From the NCBI GenBank assembly GCA_017619835.1, contig JAFZRN010000019.1:21379-85378 (forward strand): 64,000 nt of DNA. The letters are read 5' to 3'. The notes below the pieces were generated by a model that worked only from the letters and a program-made list of their open reading frames with translations, did not search any database and had not been told where the DNA came from. The stretch is from Eubacterium sp. (GTDB lineage: Bacteria > Bacillota > Clostridia > Lachnospirales > Lachnospiraceae). Position numbers and translations under genes: made by a program. Within the stretch, counting starts at the first letter, position 1. Every line of letters starts with the position of its first letter. Below are positions 52,817-61,076 of this stretch, piece by piece.

Positions 52817-53611
52817 TTACGGTTTCATTATCAGTTCGCCCAGGGTCATTTCTGACCATGAGTACTGGATCATATATTCACCCATGAAGGAATTGACGGC
52901 AACGCTGTCACCCTTCAGATAATTCAGGTAATCGCAGTCGATGAGAGAGCAATCCACGCCATACGCATTCCATCCTTTAACCAACACATTTTCGGCACCT
53001 ATCTTGCTGAGGTCATCGCGAAGGCCGGCAATAAAAACTCTCATCTGCTTTTTGAGACTTCTGTCCTCTTCTCTATCCTCAAAGACAACTCCGCAGAGTT
53101 CTCCGACAGAACAAAGAGCACCACGGCGGTCTATAAGATAAGCAAAGATCTCCTTGCTTCTGCTTCTCTTGAATTTAACGGGGCGGTCTTCTTTATCGAA
53201 CACCTCAAAATTGCCGAAGCACTGAACTCTGACAAGTCCGGTCCTTGGCATCTCAACGGGATTCCGTAAGTTATCCAGCTCTCTGAGAATCGCCTCCTTG
53301 GTTATCGGCTTTAAAACAAAACCGCTGGCATGGAGCTGGAATGACTGGTAAGCAAACTTCTCGTGTCCGGTTACAAATACTATGTTGGTATTAGGCGAAA
53401 GCTTCTTTATTTTCATGGAAAGCTCAAGGCCCGACATGACAGGCATTTCTATATCAAGCCATGCAACATCAGGCTTTGCCTCTTTAACATAGTCCAGTGC
53501 TTTTGAAATGTCCGAGTATCCGGAATGTGTTCCCTCCGGATCGATCTCATTCATGATATTAATGATCTCCTGAGAAACCATCGGCTGATCATCTACTGAA
53601 ATAGTAACCAT
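52817..53611 (-). CDS. Response regulator with SARP-like DNA-binding domain
   Basis: 264 residues after AGGAGG. The receiver domain (1-118) shows DDQP, the phospho-acceptor in PDVAWLDIEMPVMSGLEL, VFVTGHE and the conserved Lys-Pro (VLKPIT). The C-terminal part begins VRVQCFGNFEVF and continues with FKRSRSKEIFAYLIDRRGA and SLKKQMRVFIAGLRDDLSKIG, the winged helix of SARP/OmpR-type activators. The tail GEYMIQYSWSE resembles the start of the bacterial transcriptional activator domain, so it is probably a short SARP. SARPs bind direct repeats with 11-bp spacing near the -10, matching the five GTTGC promoters of this window. It is my candidate for their activator. Confidence 0.88.
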   Translation of the reverse strand: MVTISVDDQPMVSQEIINIMNEIDPEGTHSGYSDISKALDYVKEAKPDVAWLDIEMPVMSGLELSMKIKKLSPNTNIVFVTGHEKFAYQSFQLHASGFVLKPITKEAILRELDNLRNPVEMPRTGLVRVQCFGNFEVFDKEDRPVKFKRSRSKEIFAYLIDRRGALCSVGELCGVVFEDREEDRSLKKQMRVFIAGLRDDLSKIGAENVLVKGWNAYGVDCSLIDCDYLNYLKGDSVAVNSFMGEYMIQYSWSEMTLGELIMKP

Positions 53612-53623
53612 AAATAATCCTCC

Positions 53624-54394
53624 TTAAGACACCTTCAATTTTCCCCCATGTTTCCTTGCAAATCCGAAATGAAGCCAGATGTAATAGAATAGGTTACAGC
53701 TGGTTATGGCGATCGTCAGGAATGCTATCGGCTGATACATTCCTCCGATCCTGGAATCCATTACAACGGATATAACAATTATGAGAACACATACTGTCGG
53801 AACAAGCGCTCCGAGACCATAGCTGTATCTCATAAAATCCTGTTTCATCTGATTATTCGACGTAGTGGACGAGATTCCTGAAGCCGCTTTCGCCGCACCC
53901 TCGTCTATCTGGTCATTTACATTTTCTATATACATATCGGCTGAAAGCCAGTAGAGATACAGAAGAAGAACCGCACTTATAACGTGACAGGTATATCCGA
54001 GAGGACCTCTGACAAATGAATTGTCGGATGAGATCGTAAAGCATACCCCTGAAAAGAATGCCGTCATATGGACAATGGCATTCAGTATGACAAGGATCCA
54101 TGCCACAATAAGCTTCTGATCACGGCGGATGAGATAAAGCCACATAATAAGTATAAGCGGCCTTATCGCATAACCCAGTATGCTGACGATCAGTCGCGGG
54201 ATTACCTTTGTATCGTCCAGACTGAATGTGCAGTCCAGATAGTTCTGTGCTACCAGGATCAGCGTCAGTGCACAGTTTATCAGGATAACAATCCTGTGTT
54301 TTTTGATTATGTAGGGATCCACGATGACTGCGATCGTAAGTCCTATCAATTGCAGGAATACAACAAAGTATGTAATGTACAAGTAATTAGACAT
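53624..54394 (-). CDS. Seven-helix membrane protein of the two-component cluster
   Basis: 256 residues with about seven transmembrane helices and a short cytoplasmic loop (NVNDQIDEGAAKAASGISST). No catalytic domain. It is the first gene of the cluster with the SARP-like regulator, separated by 12 bp. The ATG has no strong ribosome binding site. Probably a sensory membrane subunit; family unknown. Confidence 0.7.
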   Translation of the reverse strand: MSNYLYITYFVVFLQLIGLTIAVIVDPYIIKKHRIVILINCALTLILVAQNYLDCTFSLDDTKVIPRLIVSILGYAIRPLILIMWLYLIRRDQKLIVAWILVILNAIVHMTAFFSGVCFTISSDNSFVRGPLGYTCHVISAVLLLYLYWLSADMYIENVNDQIDEGAAKAASGISSTTSNNQMKQDFMRYSYGLGALVPTVCVLIIVISVVMDSRIGGMYQPIAFLTIAITSCNLFYYIWLHFGFARKHGGKLKVS

Positions 54395-54423
54395 GTCAGT
54401 AGTTAACCTTCACTTTCGTTTAT

Positions 54424-55644
54424 TTAATGAAATACATTTCCTCCGATATTAATACCTTCAATACCATGTGCCTCGGCATACCAGGCCGCCTTAAAGTAAA
54501 AGTTCGGCACGTTACGTTTTCCTTCAAGCACCTCCTGAGCTGCCTGATAACAGGAAGTAGCAGGTCCTCTTGCCATGATCACGGCAAATGTCCCGACCGA
54601 TACCGGCTCGAACTGATACGGTGCATAAACTACTCCGGCTACCGTATTGGGAAACCGGCTGTCCTCAACCCGGTTCATGACCACGCTCCCCACTGCGATC
54701 ATTCCGGGATAGCTCGTACTTCCAGCTTCAGCCTGAATGATGGAAGCAAGTATCAGCAGTTCTTCATCAGTATATGGATAAGCCTCTTTATAGTAATAGG
54801 TCGAGCCGTCTCCGTCATAGACCACATTACTGTATTCTCCACGATATGATCTGCTTCCGAGGATCTCCCGCTCCTTAGCTTCAAGGATTGCCACTTCTTC
54901 GGCAAGCTCTTCGGCGAATCTCTCGGCATTTTCAGCCTTTTCTTCGGCCTCTTCCATAACTGTGGCCAGCTCACTCATTTCCTTTGCAAGCTTATTTTGT
55001 TTCTTCTCACATTCGTAGAGCTCATTTTCCTTTTCGGTCTTGAGATTTTCGAGTGCATCACTCTTCTCTGTTTTTTCGTCGAGCCTTGCCTGAAGATCCT
55101 CAAGCTTATTATTAATATATTCACTGAATCCGTCAATATATTCTTCACGGTTTATCAGATCATATTCATCATCTGCGCGCATGACGACCGACATCGTATC
55201 ATCGCTCTCCGAGGATTCATAGATCATCCTCAGGGTTTCTCCGAGAATCCTTCGTTCAGCCTTGATATCTTCCTCGGCTTCCTCTAGCTCATCACGGGAT
55301 TTTTCTATCTCAAGGTCAAGTAAAGCCATATCATTCTTCAGATCTTCTATCTCGGCAGAGGTATCGGATATCCTGTCATTGATCTCCATGATCTGTTCCA
55401 TCATGGCAGCTACGGTATTACGGCTCGCCTCGGCCTGTCTTTCGAGATCCTGCTTCTTTTTCTTCAAAGTCGGGTCATAATCTATCGCGTCAGTGGAAGA
55501 AGCAGTGTCCGGATCTGCTGTGGTGTCGGTGGTGTCCGAGGTAGTGTCCGGGTCCGCCGTGACGCGGCTAAGCGGGCAGGCTATTAGGATTGCGAAGAAT
55601 AATAGGATCGCTATATATTTTTTTATGTCTCTTATCTTTCGCAT
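54424..55644 (-). CDS. Secreted coiled-coil peptidoglycan hydrolase (SleB/CwlJ family)
   Basis: About 406 residues from the ATG at 55644; upstream in-frame TTG/GTG starts are less likely because MRKIRDIKKYIAILL begins a signal peptide ending near VTADPD. A Thr/Asp-rich spacer and a ~190-residue coiled coil, as in PcsB-like amidase partners, precede the catalytic domain. That domain has LASIIQAEAGSTSYPGMIAV, with the catalytic Glu, GSVVMNRVEDSRFPNTV and YAPYQFEPV, typical of SleB/CwlJ hydrolases. It cleaves peptidoglycan outside the membrane. In this setting it could play the VirB1 role of opening the wall for the T4SS (inference); a cell-division role is the alternative. Confidence 0.88.
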   Translation of the reverse strand: MRKIRDIKKYIAILLFFAILIACPLSRVTADPDTTSDTTDTTADPDTASSTDAIDYDPTLKKKKQDLERQAEASRNTVAAMMEQIMEINDRISDTSAEIEDLKNDMALLDLEIEKSRDELEEAEEDIKAERRILGETLRMIYESSESDDTMSVVMRADDEYDLINREEYIDGFSEYINNKLEDLQARLDEKTEKSDALENLKTEKENELYECEKKQNKLAKEMSELATVMEEAEEKAENAERFAEELAEEVAILEAKEREILGSRSYRGEYSNVVYDGDGSTYYYKEAYPYTDEELLILASIIQAEAGSTSYPGMIAVGSVVMNRVEDSRFPNTVAGVVYAPYQFEPVSVGTFAVIMARGPATSCYQAAQEVLEGKRNVPNFYFKAAWYAEAHGIEGINIGGNVFH

Positions 55645-55676
55645 ATTTTTGTCACATTTATCTCTGAGATCATTTG

Positions 55677-57200
55677 TCACATTTTTTTGAAGCAAAGCAT
55701 GGTTATGTCGTCGAATTGTTCGGCTCCGGCAACAAAGGTATCGATTCCGGCACGTACATTCAGGAGTATATTTTCGGGAGATGCATCGGGATCCTTGTTG
55801 AGAGATTCGAGCATTCTGTCCGACCCGAACAGCTGATCAGCCGAATCGGTCGCCTCCGGAACTCCGTCGGTATATACAAAGAGAGTATCGCCCGAATTAA
55901 GCTCGAATTCATGCTCTTTAAACGGAACATCCTCCATGATCGAAACCGCGGGTGAATGCCTATATTTTACTATTTCAAATTTGCCTCCGGCTCGTCTTAT
56001 TACCGGATGCTCATGTCCGGCATTTACGGCAATACCTTTGCCGGTGGATATTTCTATAACTCCTATCCAGACAGTAACAAACATGTTCATTGTGTTACCT
56101 TCAAGAAGGATATTGTTGACATTTTCGAGTGCTTCTCCGGGGCTTTCGCCTGCCAGGAGATGCGACTTGATAAGTATTTTGGATACCATCATAAAGAGCG
56201 ACGCGGGAACTCCTTTTCCGGATACGTCTGCTATCACAAGAGCAAGGTGATCGTCATCGATGAAGAAGAAATCATAGAAATCCCCTCCCACCTCTTTGGC
56301 GGCATCCATTGAAGCAAAGAGTTCGAACTCATTTCTCTCGGGAAACGGAGGGAAAATGTGTGGCAGCACAGCCTCCTGAATAGTAGATGCTGTTGCAAGG
56401 TCTCTGTCGGCGATGACTTTGTCACGTCCCTGGGATATATTGATGACGCAGTACATTAGAAGCAGCACCAGCATGATCACTCCGTAATTGAATGATAGTC
56501 CGTAGCTGTACATGGTAAAAATGCTTACCACAAATGGCATGATTATATATAAAAGCAGCAGGAATATCTGGTAAAAATGAAGCCTTTTTCTGAATTTGAT
56601 GATCGCAAAAACCGTAACTCCCGTTGCGATAAATGCATAGAGCATGAATAACGGATAATAATCTTCTCTCGAATATACTCCCGATTCATCTACCTTAAAA
56701 TAGAACCCAAGGAACATATTTAAAAAGCATAGAAAGAGAGAAGCATAAAGACAGTATTTCATCACCTTAGTGATCAGCTTCCCATAGCCTTCTTTGAGAC
56801 CGAGAACATCCCTTGCATATAACCAGAAAAAGAATGCCGCTGCAGGCATCGTCATATAATAAAGTGTATTATCGATGAGATTGACTATGCGAAGAGCCGG
56901 GACTTCATCCACGATCCACGCAACAAGGTCTGTAAAGAGTCCAACGAAGGAGACATTTATCAGATAGAAAAAATAAAGACTCCTGACACCGGTTCTCTGC
57001 ACATCAATAAGACAGCAGATGTAAAGAACGGTTCCCACAGCCATGCCGGCCATATCAACGCCGATGTTCAGGATATATTGAGGTCTTAGATTATCTAGTC
57101 CTTTCAGAAAGATGAAGACTATACTGAGCATAAAAAGGATACAATATGCGGAAAGGGCGATTATGACCTGTATTTTTCTTTTTTTACTAAGAAAATTCAT
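55677..57200 (-). CDS. 7TM SpoIIE/RsbU-type PP2C phosphatase
   Basis: 507 residues after GAGGT. About seven membrane helices in the first 250 residues, then a PP2C domain with AAKEVGGDFYDFFFIDDDHL, IADVSGKGVPASLFMM, VNAGHEHPVI and LFVYTDGVPEATD. The layout and sequence match the partial phosphatase at 1-1513. It follows the GHKL-like gene by 28 bp, and its stop precedes the SleB start by ~30 bp. The operon STAS / GHKL-like / phosphatase / hydrolase suggests that it dephosphorylates the STAS protein at 57872-58171 in response to a membrane signal. Confidence 0.92.
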   Translation of the reverse strand: MNFLSKKRKIQVIIALSAYCILFMLSIVFIFLKGLDNLRPQYILNIGVDMAGMAVGTVLYICCLIDVQRTGVRSLYFFYLINVSFVGLFTDLVAWIVDEVPALRIVNLIDNTLYYMTMPAAAFFFWLYARDVLGLKEGYGKLITKVMKYCLYASLFLCFLNMFLGFYFKVDESGVYSREDYYPLFMLYAFIATGVTVFAIIKFRKRLHFYQIFLLLLYIIMPFVVSIFTMYSYGLSFNYGVIMLVLLLMYCVINISQGRDKVIADRDLATASTIQEAVLPHIFPPFPERNEFELFASMDAAKEVGGDFYDFFFIDDDHLALVIADVSGKGVPASLFMMVSKILIKSHLLAGESPGEALENVNNILLEGNTMNMFVTVWIGVIEISTGKGIAVNAGHEHPVIRRAGGKFEIVKYRHSPAVSIMEDVPFKEHEFELNSGDTLFVYTDGVPEATDSADQLFGSDRMLESLNKDPDASPENILLNVRAGIDTFVAGAEQFDDITMLCFKKM

Positions 57201-57228
57201 ATTGATACCTCAAATCCTGATCGGATCA

Positions 57229-57858
57229 TCAGGAGAAATCTTTAAAGATAATTATCTCCACATCGGAGCCTACAACTCTGACCTTTACTTCATCGGCTAT
57301 CTGGGCCACGATGGATTTTTCAAGTTCATCCCAGGCCTCGCCGGTGTTAATCTCAGCATCATCAGGGTCATCTAGCTCATCAAGAGACTCCTTATACTGC
57401 TGCATGGACCACATATATGCGTCGACATTTGACTGATATCCCATAACATTATCTGTATTGATAAGCCCAAGAGATATGCCGGGATTCATTCTGCCCTCCC
57501 CTACTGTAGGAAGAAGGGATACGGCGATAAACTCCCGAAGCTTGCCCATGAATCCGGCAGCAGCTGCATTGGTTCCGCTTGTGGAAAGTGCGACCAGCTG
57601 CTTATGAAGTTCCTGATTCATAACTATATCGGAGTTTAAATGAAGCTCATACTTCTTATCATTTTGCACTATCTTAAAATATGCCTCCACATCGCCGGCT
57701 ACGCCGCGGAGAAGGCCTATCAGCTCCTCTGAAAGAAGCCTTAATCTTATTTTCTGTTTATCATCAAGGTCTCCGTAGACTGCCGCCTTATCGGCTACTG
57801 CCATCGCTTCATCTACACCATGACCCTGGTTTGATATTTTAATTCTTTCAGTTTCCAT
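57229..57858 (-). CDS. Divergent GHKL/RsbW-like protein
   Basis: 209 residues. The context (between STAS and SpoIIE genes) and the segment KIRLRLLSEELIGLLRGV, aligned with the RsbW N-box, suggest a GHKL-derived switch protein, but the Asn of the N-box and a clear DxGxG or GxG lid are not visible. A ~60-residue Gly/Ala insertion (NAAAAGFMGKLREF) replaces the middle. It may bind the STAS partner without kinase activity. Start after GGATGAT. Low-to-moderate confidence in the family. Confidence 0.6.
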   Translation of the reverse strand: METERIKISNQGHGVDEAMAVADKAAVYGDLDDKQKIRLRLLSEELIGLLRGVAGDVEAYFKIVQNDKKYELHLNSDIVMNQELHKQLVALSTSGTNAAAAGFMGKLREFIAVSLLPTVGEGRMNPGISLGLINTDNVMGYQSNVDAYMWSMQQYKESLDELDDPDDAEINTGEAWDELEKSIVAQIADEVKVRVVGSDVEIIIFKDFS

Positions 57859-57871
57859 ATGATCATCCGTT

Positions 57872-58171
57872 TTATTCTTCTATAGTAAGAATGTCTGCAA
57901 AACCTGTCACTTCCATTACTTCCATGACCATTTCGTTTAAGTTGGTAAGTTTCATTTCTCCCTGAACCTTCATAGTCTTATACGCAAACAGAAGAACACG
58001 AAGACCGGCTGAAGATATATACTCCAGTCCCTTCATATTAAGTGTTAAAGACGTTATTCCGGGAAGCGAAGCCTTGAGCTCATCTTCAAGCTGCTGGGAG
58101 GTTGTCACATCCAGTCTTCCTTCAAGGATAAGTTCAAGTTTGTCCTGATCCTGTTTCTTAATAATGTTCAT
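57872..58171 (-). CDS. STAS-domain anti-sigma factor antagonist
   Basis: About 99 residues from the ATG at 58171, six bases after GAGG; the ATG at 58177 abuts the ribosome binding site. Full STAS domain with LTLNMKGLEYISSAGLRVLL (phosphorylation loop SSAG) and EVTGFADILTI at the C-terminus. It is a paralogue of the STAS protein next to VirB4. First gene of the operon that continues into the GHKL-like gene, the 7TM phosphatase and the SleB hydrolase. Confidence 0.92.
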   Translation of the reverse strand: MNIIKKQDQDKLELILEGRLDVTTSQQLEDELKASLPGITSLTLNMKGLEYISSAGLRVLLFAYKTMKVQGEMKLTNLNEMVMEVMEVTGFADILTIEE

Positions 58172-58206
58172 AATCATCCTCTTTCCATCCGATAATCATT
58201 ACAGTA

Positions 58207-58232
58207 AAGGAGCGAACTTTAGTCCGCCCCTT
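58207..58232 (-). other. Leader hairpin upstream of STAS gene
   Basis: Imperfect inverted repeat (AAGGGGCGGACT / AGTTCGCTCCTT on the minus strand) in the 5' leader of the STAS operon, ~35 bp before the start. Function unknown; it could affect mRNA stability. Confidence 0.45.
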
Positions 58233-58315
58233 CAGTCTTTGTAAGTGTATCATTATCATAAAATAATTACAACACATTTTTCTTAACAATTATATGCGCA
58301 AAAAGGCAAATCTTT

Positions 58316-58325
58316 ATGCTATAAT
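58316..58325 (+). promoter_or_regulatory. Extended -10 promoter of plus-strand membrane protein gene
   Basis: TATGCTATAAT carries TG-C-TATAAT at 58317-58325, ~50 bp before the gene at 58376. No good -35. The gene has AGGA eight bases before its ATG. Confidence 0.55.
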
Positions 58326-58375
58326 GTGGAGCGTAAGTTTTTTGACAGAAAATATATATAATAGGATGGTTAGAT

Positions 58376-59227
58376 ATGGCATTTTTCGCAATGATCCTGG
58401 CAACAGGGTTTATCATTATAGTTGTACTCGGACTGGCAGTTCTTCTGCTTGGAATCATACTCGACATCATATGGGGTGTCAGAAAAAAACAGGAAAAGAA
58501 GGTCCCTGTTGTTCTCAAAGTTTTTGCGCTCCTTCTTACCATTATCGGCGTTGTCCAGGGAATCGGGCCGCTGGCGGCGGTCGGGATCATGCAGCTAAAA
58601 AGCAAGATGGAATACCGCTCCGAGATATCTGATCTTCCGGATGACTGCATCGTACATTTAAAGGATTACGATGATATGGGAAATGAGTTCGATTTCCGGG
58701 GCGTTCATTATATAAGTGCGTCTAATTTTTCAAATAATATAATCGTACCATGGGAAGACCCCGACATATATAAGACCACGAAAATTGGCGCATTCGTTTT
58801 CGATAACGGGAAGCACTACATAATCAATAAGATCGAGAATGACCTGGACGTCAATATACTCGATCTCGGGCTTATCTATGATCCTTATGTGCCGCAGGAT
58901 GAATATTATAATCTTACGGATTATTATAAAAATGAAGCTCCTCTTTGCTGCAAGGTCTGGAAAGATACAGCAGAAGAAATGAAAGAAATCTATGCAGTTG
59001 ATTCCGACAAGGTTCGAGCTATACGGGATTACCTGGAAGAAAACGGACAACGGAACAGTTCTATGGGAGCGGATTACGGATATCTGTATTTCTATTCCAA
59101 TGATTCGGTGTATTACTTCGAAATACAATATGCGGAAACGGAGGATGGACTTGTTGCCAGATATAACGACCACACTGCCTTGTTAAGCAGCGATGATGCC
59201 AAGTATATCAGATCACTGTTAAGATAA
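58376..59227 (+). CDS. Membrane protein of unknown function
   Basis: 283 residues, the only clear plus-strand gene. Two N-terminal membrane helices (GFIIIVVLGLAVLLLGIILDII and VVLKVFALLLTIIGVVQGIG) separated by a basic loop, then a ~200-residue soluble domain rich in Asp and Tyr (DDCIVHLKDYDDMGNEFDF, DYGYLYFYSNDSVYYFEI). No family recognised. It is divergent from the STAS operon and convergent with the deacetylase gene, so it is probably unrelated to the island. Confidence 0.75.
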   Translation: MAFFAMILATGFIIIVVLGLAVLLLGIILDIIWGVRKKQEKKVPVVLKVFALLLTIIGVVQGIGPLAAVGIMQLKSKMEYRSEISDLPDDCIVHLKDYDDMGNEFDFRGVHYISASNFSNNIIVPWEDPDIYKTTKIGAFVFDNGKHYIINKIENDLDVNILDLGLIYDPYVPQDEYYNLTDYYKNEAPLCCKVWKDTAEEMKEIYAVDSDKVRAIRDYLEENGQRNSSMGADYGYLYFYSNDSVYYFEIQYAETEDGLVARYNDHTALLSSDDAKYIRSLLR

Positions 59228-59231
59228 AAAA

Positions 59232-59261
59232 GTGCGGATGCTCATTTATAGAGCATCCGCA
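59232..59261. terminator. Convergent terminator
   Basis: An 11-bp perfect stem TGCGGATGCTC / GAGCATCCGCA between the convergent genes. On the minus strand a run of six T follows, so it mainly ends the deacetylase transcript; it may also stop the plus-strand gene. Confidence 0.85.
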
Positions 59262-59273
59262 TAATAAATCATA

Positions 59274-61025
59274 TCACTTTTTTACATATTTTGCTTTCTT
59301 CGGAGCCTTAGCCTTTTTAATCATCTTCTTATACTTAGAAAATTTCTTCTTATAAAGCTTAAACTTCGCTTTCGAGTTAATATTCTTGAATGCTTTTGAG
59401 CCAACCTTCTTAAGATTTGTTGCTTTAACAATCACATTCTTCAAGCTCTTACATCCATTAAATGCATTCTTTCCAATCTTAGTTACATTCTTACCTATCG
59501 TCACTTTGGTAAGTTTCGTGCAGCCCTTAAATGCATTATCAGACACCGATATAATCTTAAATGTGACTCCCGCAATCTTTATTGTATCCTTAATCGCTAA
59601 AGTCTTACAGTTTTTATTATATGGCTTTATAAAAGAAACTGTTCCTCCGCTAATTTTGCCATCCTTCTTAGTGATTCCGGTAATATTATACTTTCCACCG
59701 GTTTTCTTATCGGCAATATTATCAATATCATTCAACTGATCAACAGAAATTTTGTCAGCAATCAGATACTCAGTACCATCTTCATCTGTCAGAGTTGTGC
59801 CATCTGCCGAGATTGTTCCGACACCATCCTCTACTTTAGGTTGTTCTGTTGGGGTTGTTGTGGGTTCTGTAGTCGGAGTAACATCTGGAGTTGTTTCGGG
59901 TTTCAAAGTCGGTGTAGGTTCAACAGTTGGTGTAGGTGTTGGTGTAGATGTTGGTGTAGGTGTTGGTGTAGGTGTTGATTCTGGTGTAACATTTGAAACA
60001 ACAATATCCCCTCCATTCGGAACCGCCTGAAAATATATCTTTCCTTCCTTTATCTCGGATTCAACATCTGTATCATCCTGAGTTACTTTTACCTTATCCC
60101 ATCCTTCAGGTGCAGGAACCCGAACCGAAAGTGGATATTGATAATCACATATATCATCCGCTATCTTATGAGTTAACGTATAAGTAATACTGTCGTCAGT
60201 AGAAGTCGCTTTTACAAATGTAGAGGCTTTTCGTTCTTTAATATACATAGCCACATTACACATTGTAGAGATCCAGATTTCAGAGTCATTCTCATTCGCC
60301 CACTTTAGTGCGCCTTCGATGGCATTTATATCTGTAGGAGAATATGTGGCATTACCATTGTTTTTCCCCTGAAAACCATGTGTCAGAAATACAACCCATC
60401 CATTAATATCACCCGCAGCTTGAAACTTACTGATAAAATTTTCCGAAGTTTGTAAATCAGCAGCAGTAGATCCTGTCATTAAGGCAGAAACTTTGCACCA
60501 ATTAGACGGTCCATCTTTAGAATTAATATCCGGAAGCGATAACCAAGACCCATTACCTATACGTCCCGCAATGTAGTTTTTCAATACTACCGATTCATTC
60601 GAAACATTACAATTCGGATAAGCAACTGTAATACATCCGTATTTACTTTTGATTTTTGTTTCAATATTTGCTTTTGAAGAAGCTTCCTCTCCCGACATAT
60701 TATTGGGATGACTGTTACTATGGCTTCCTATCTCATGCCCATTATCTGCCAACTCTTGAAATTTCTCCCAATTAGGATTCCAATTCACAACAAGATTAAA
60801 CGTAGCTTTATAACCATATTTGTCAAAAAGAGGAGCCGCATCCGTATAATGACTTGGAGCTCCATCATCAAAAGTAAATGTGGCAGCTGCTTTACGCCAG
60901 CCTTCCCATGTTGCAATCTCCGGTGTATCTTCTGCATGTACCTCCGACGTTCCCGATAGAGGAATCAATGCGATTATAAACGCTACTATCAGAATTACCG
61001 AAATTATCTTATTTTTTCTTTTCAT
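59274..61025 (-). CDS. Secreted polysaccharide deacetylase with BspA-like LRR domain
   Basis: 583 residues with a signal peptide (KIISVILIVAFIIALIPL, ending near VHAED). The NodB deacetylase domain (~45-265) has TFTFDDGAPSHY with the metal-binding Asp pair and GHEIGSHSNSHP with the metal-binding His residues. A short beta domain and a Thr-Pro linker (~350-395) follow, then a BspA-type leucine-rich repeat region (VSDNAFKGCTKLTKVTIG, GKNAFNGCKSLKNVIV) and a basic end. It would remove acetyl groups from cell-wall glycans or dietary polysaccharides. Its 11-bp upstream direct repeat is noted separately. Probably independent of the secretion island. Confidence 0.9.
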   Translation of the reverse strand: MKRKNKIISVILIVAFIIALIPLSGTSEVHAEDTPEIATWEGWRKAAATFTFDDGAPSHYTDAAPLFDKYGYKATFNLVVNWNPNWEKFQELADNGHEIGSHSNSHPNNMSGEEASSKANIETKIKSKYGCITVAYPNCNVSNESVVLKNYIAGRIGNGSWLSLPDINSKDGPSNWCKVSALMTGSTAADLQTSENFISKFQAAGDINGWVVFLTHGFQGKNNGNATYSPTDINAIEGALKWANENDSEIWISTMCNVAMYIKERKASTFVKATSTDDSITYTLTHKIADDICDYQYPLSVRVPAPEGWDKVKVTQDDTDVESEIKEGKIYFQAVPNGGDIVVSNVTPESTPTPTPTPTSTPTPTPTVEPTPTLKPETTPDVTPTTEPTTTPTEQPKVEDGVGTISADGTTLTDEDGTEYLIADKISVDQLNDIDNIADKKTGGKYNITGITKKDGKISGGTVSFIKPYNKNCKTLAIKDTIKIAGVTFKIISVSDNAFKGCTKLTKVTIGKNVTKIGKNAFNGCKSLKNVIVKATNLKKVGSKAFKNINSKAKFKLYKKKFSKYKKMIKKAKAPKKAKYVKK

Positions 61026-61037
61026 TGAATTACCCCC

Positions 61038-61060
61038 CGTGTGCTAATTCGTGTGCTAAT
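61038..61060 (-). repeat. Short direct repeat upstream of deacetylase gene
   Basis: CGTGTGCTAAT occurs twice with a 12-bp period (61038-61048 and 61050-61060), between the -10-like TATAAT near 61070 and the G-rich ribosome binding site. It may be an operator; no repressor is known. Confidence 0.45.
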
Positions 61061-61076
61061 ATGTAAGTTTATTATA

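Noticed and set aside
58267-58650. Minus-strand frame antisense to the plus-strand membrane protein
   Set aside because: No ribosome binding site, contains the extended -10 promoter of the divergent gene, Ser/Met-rich shadow composition.
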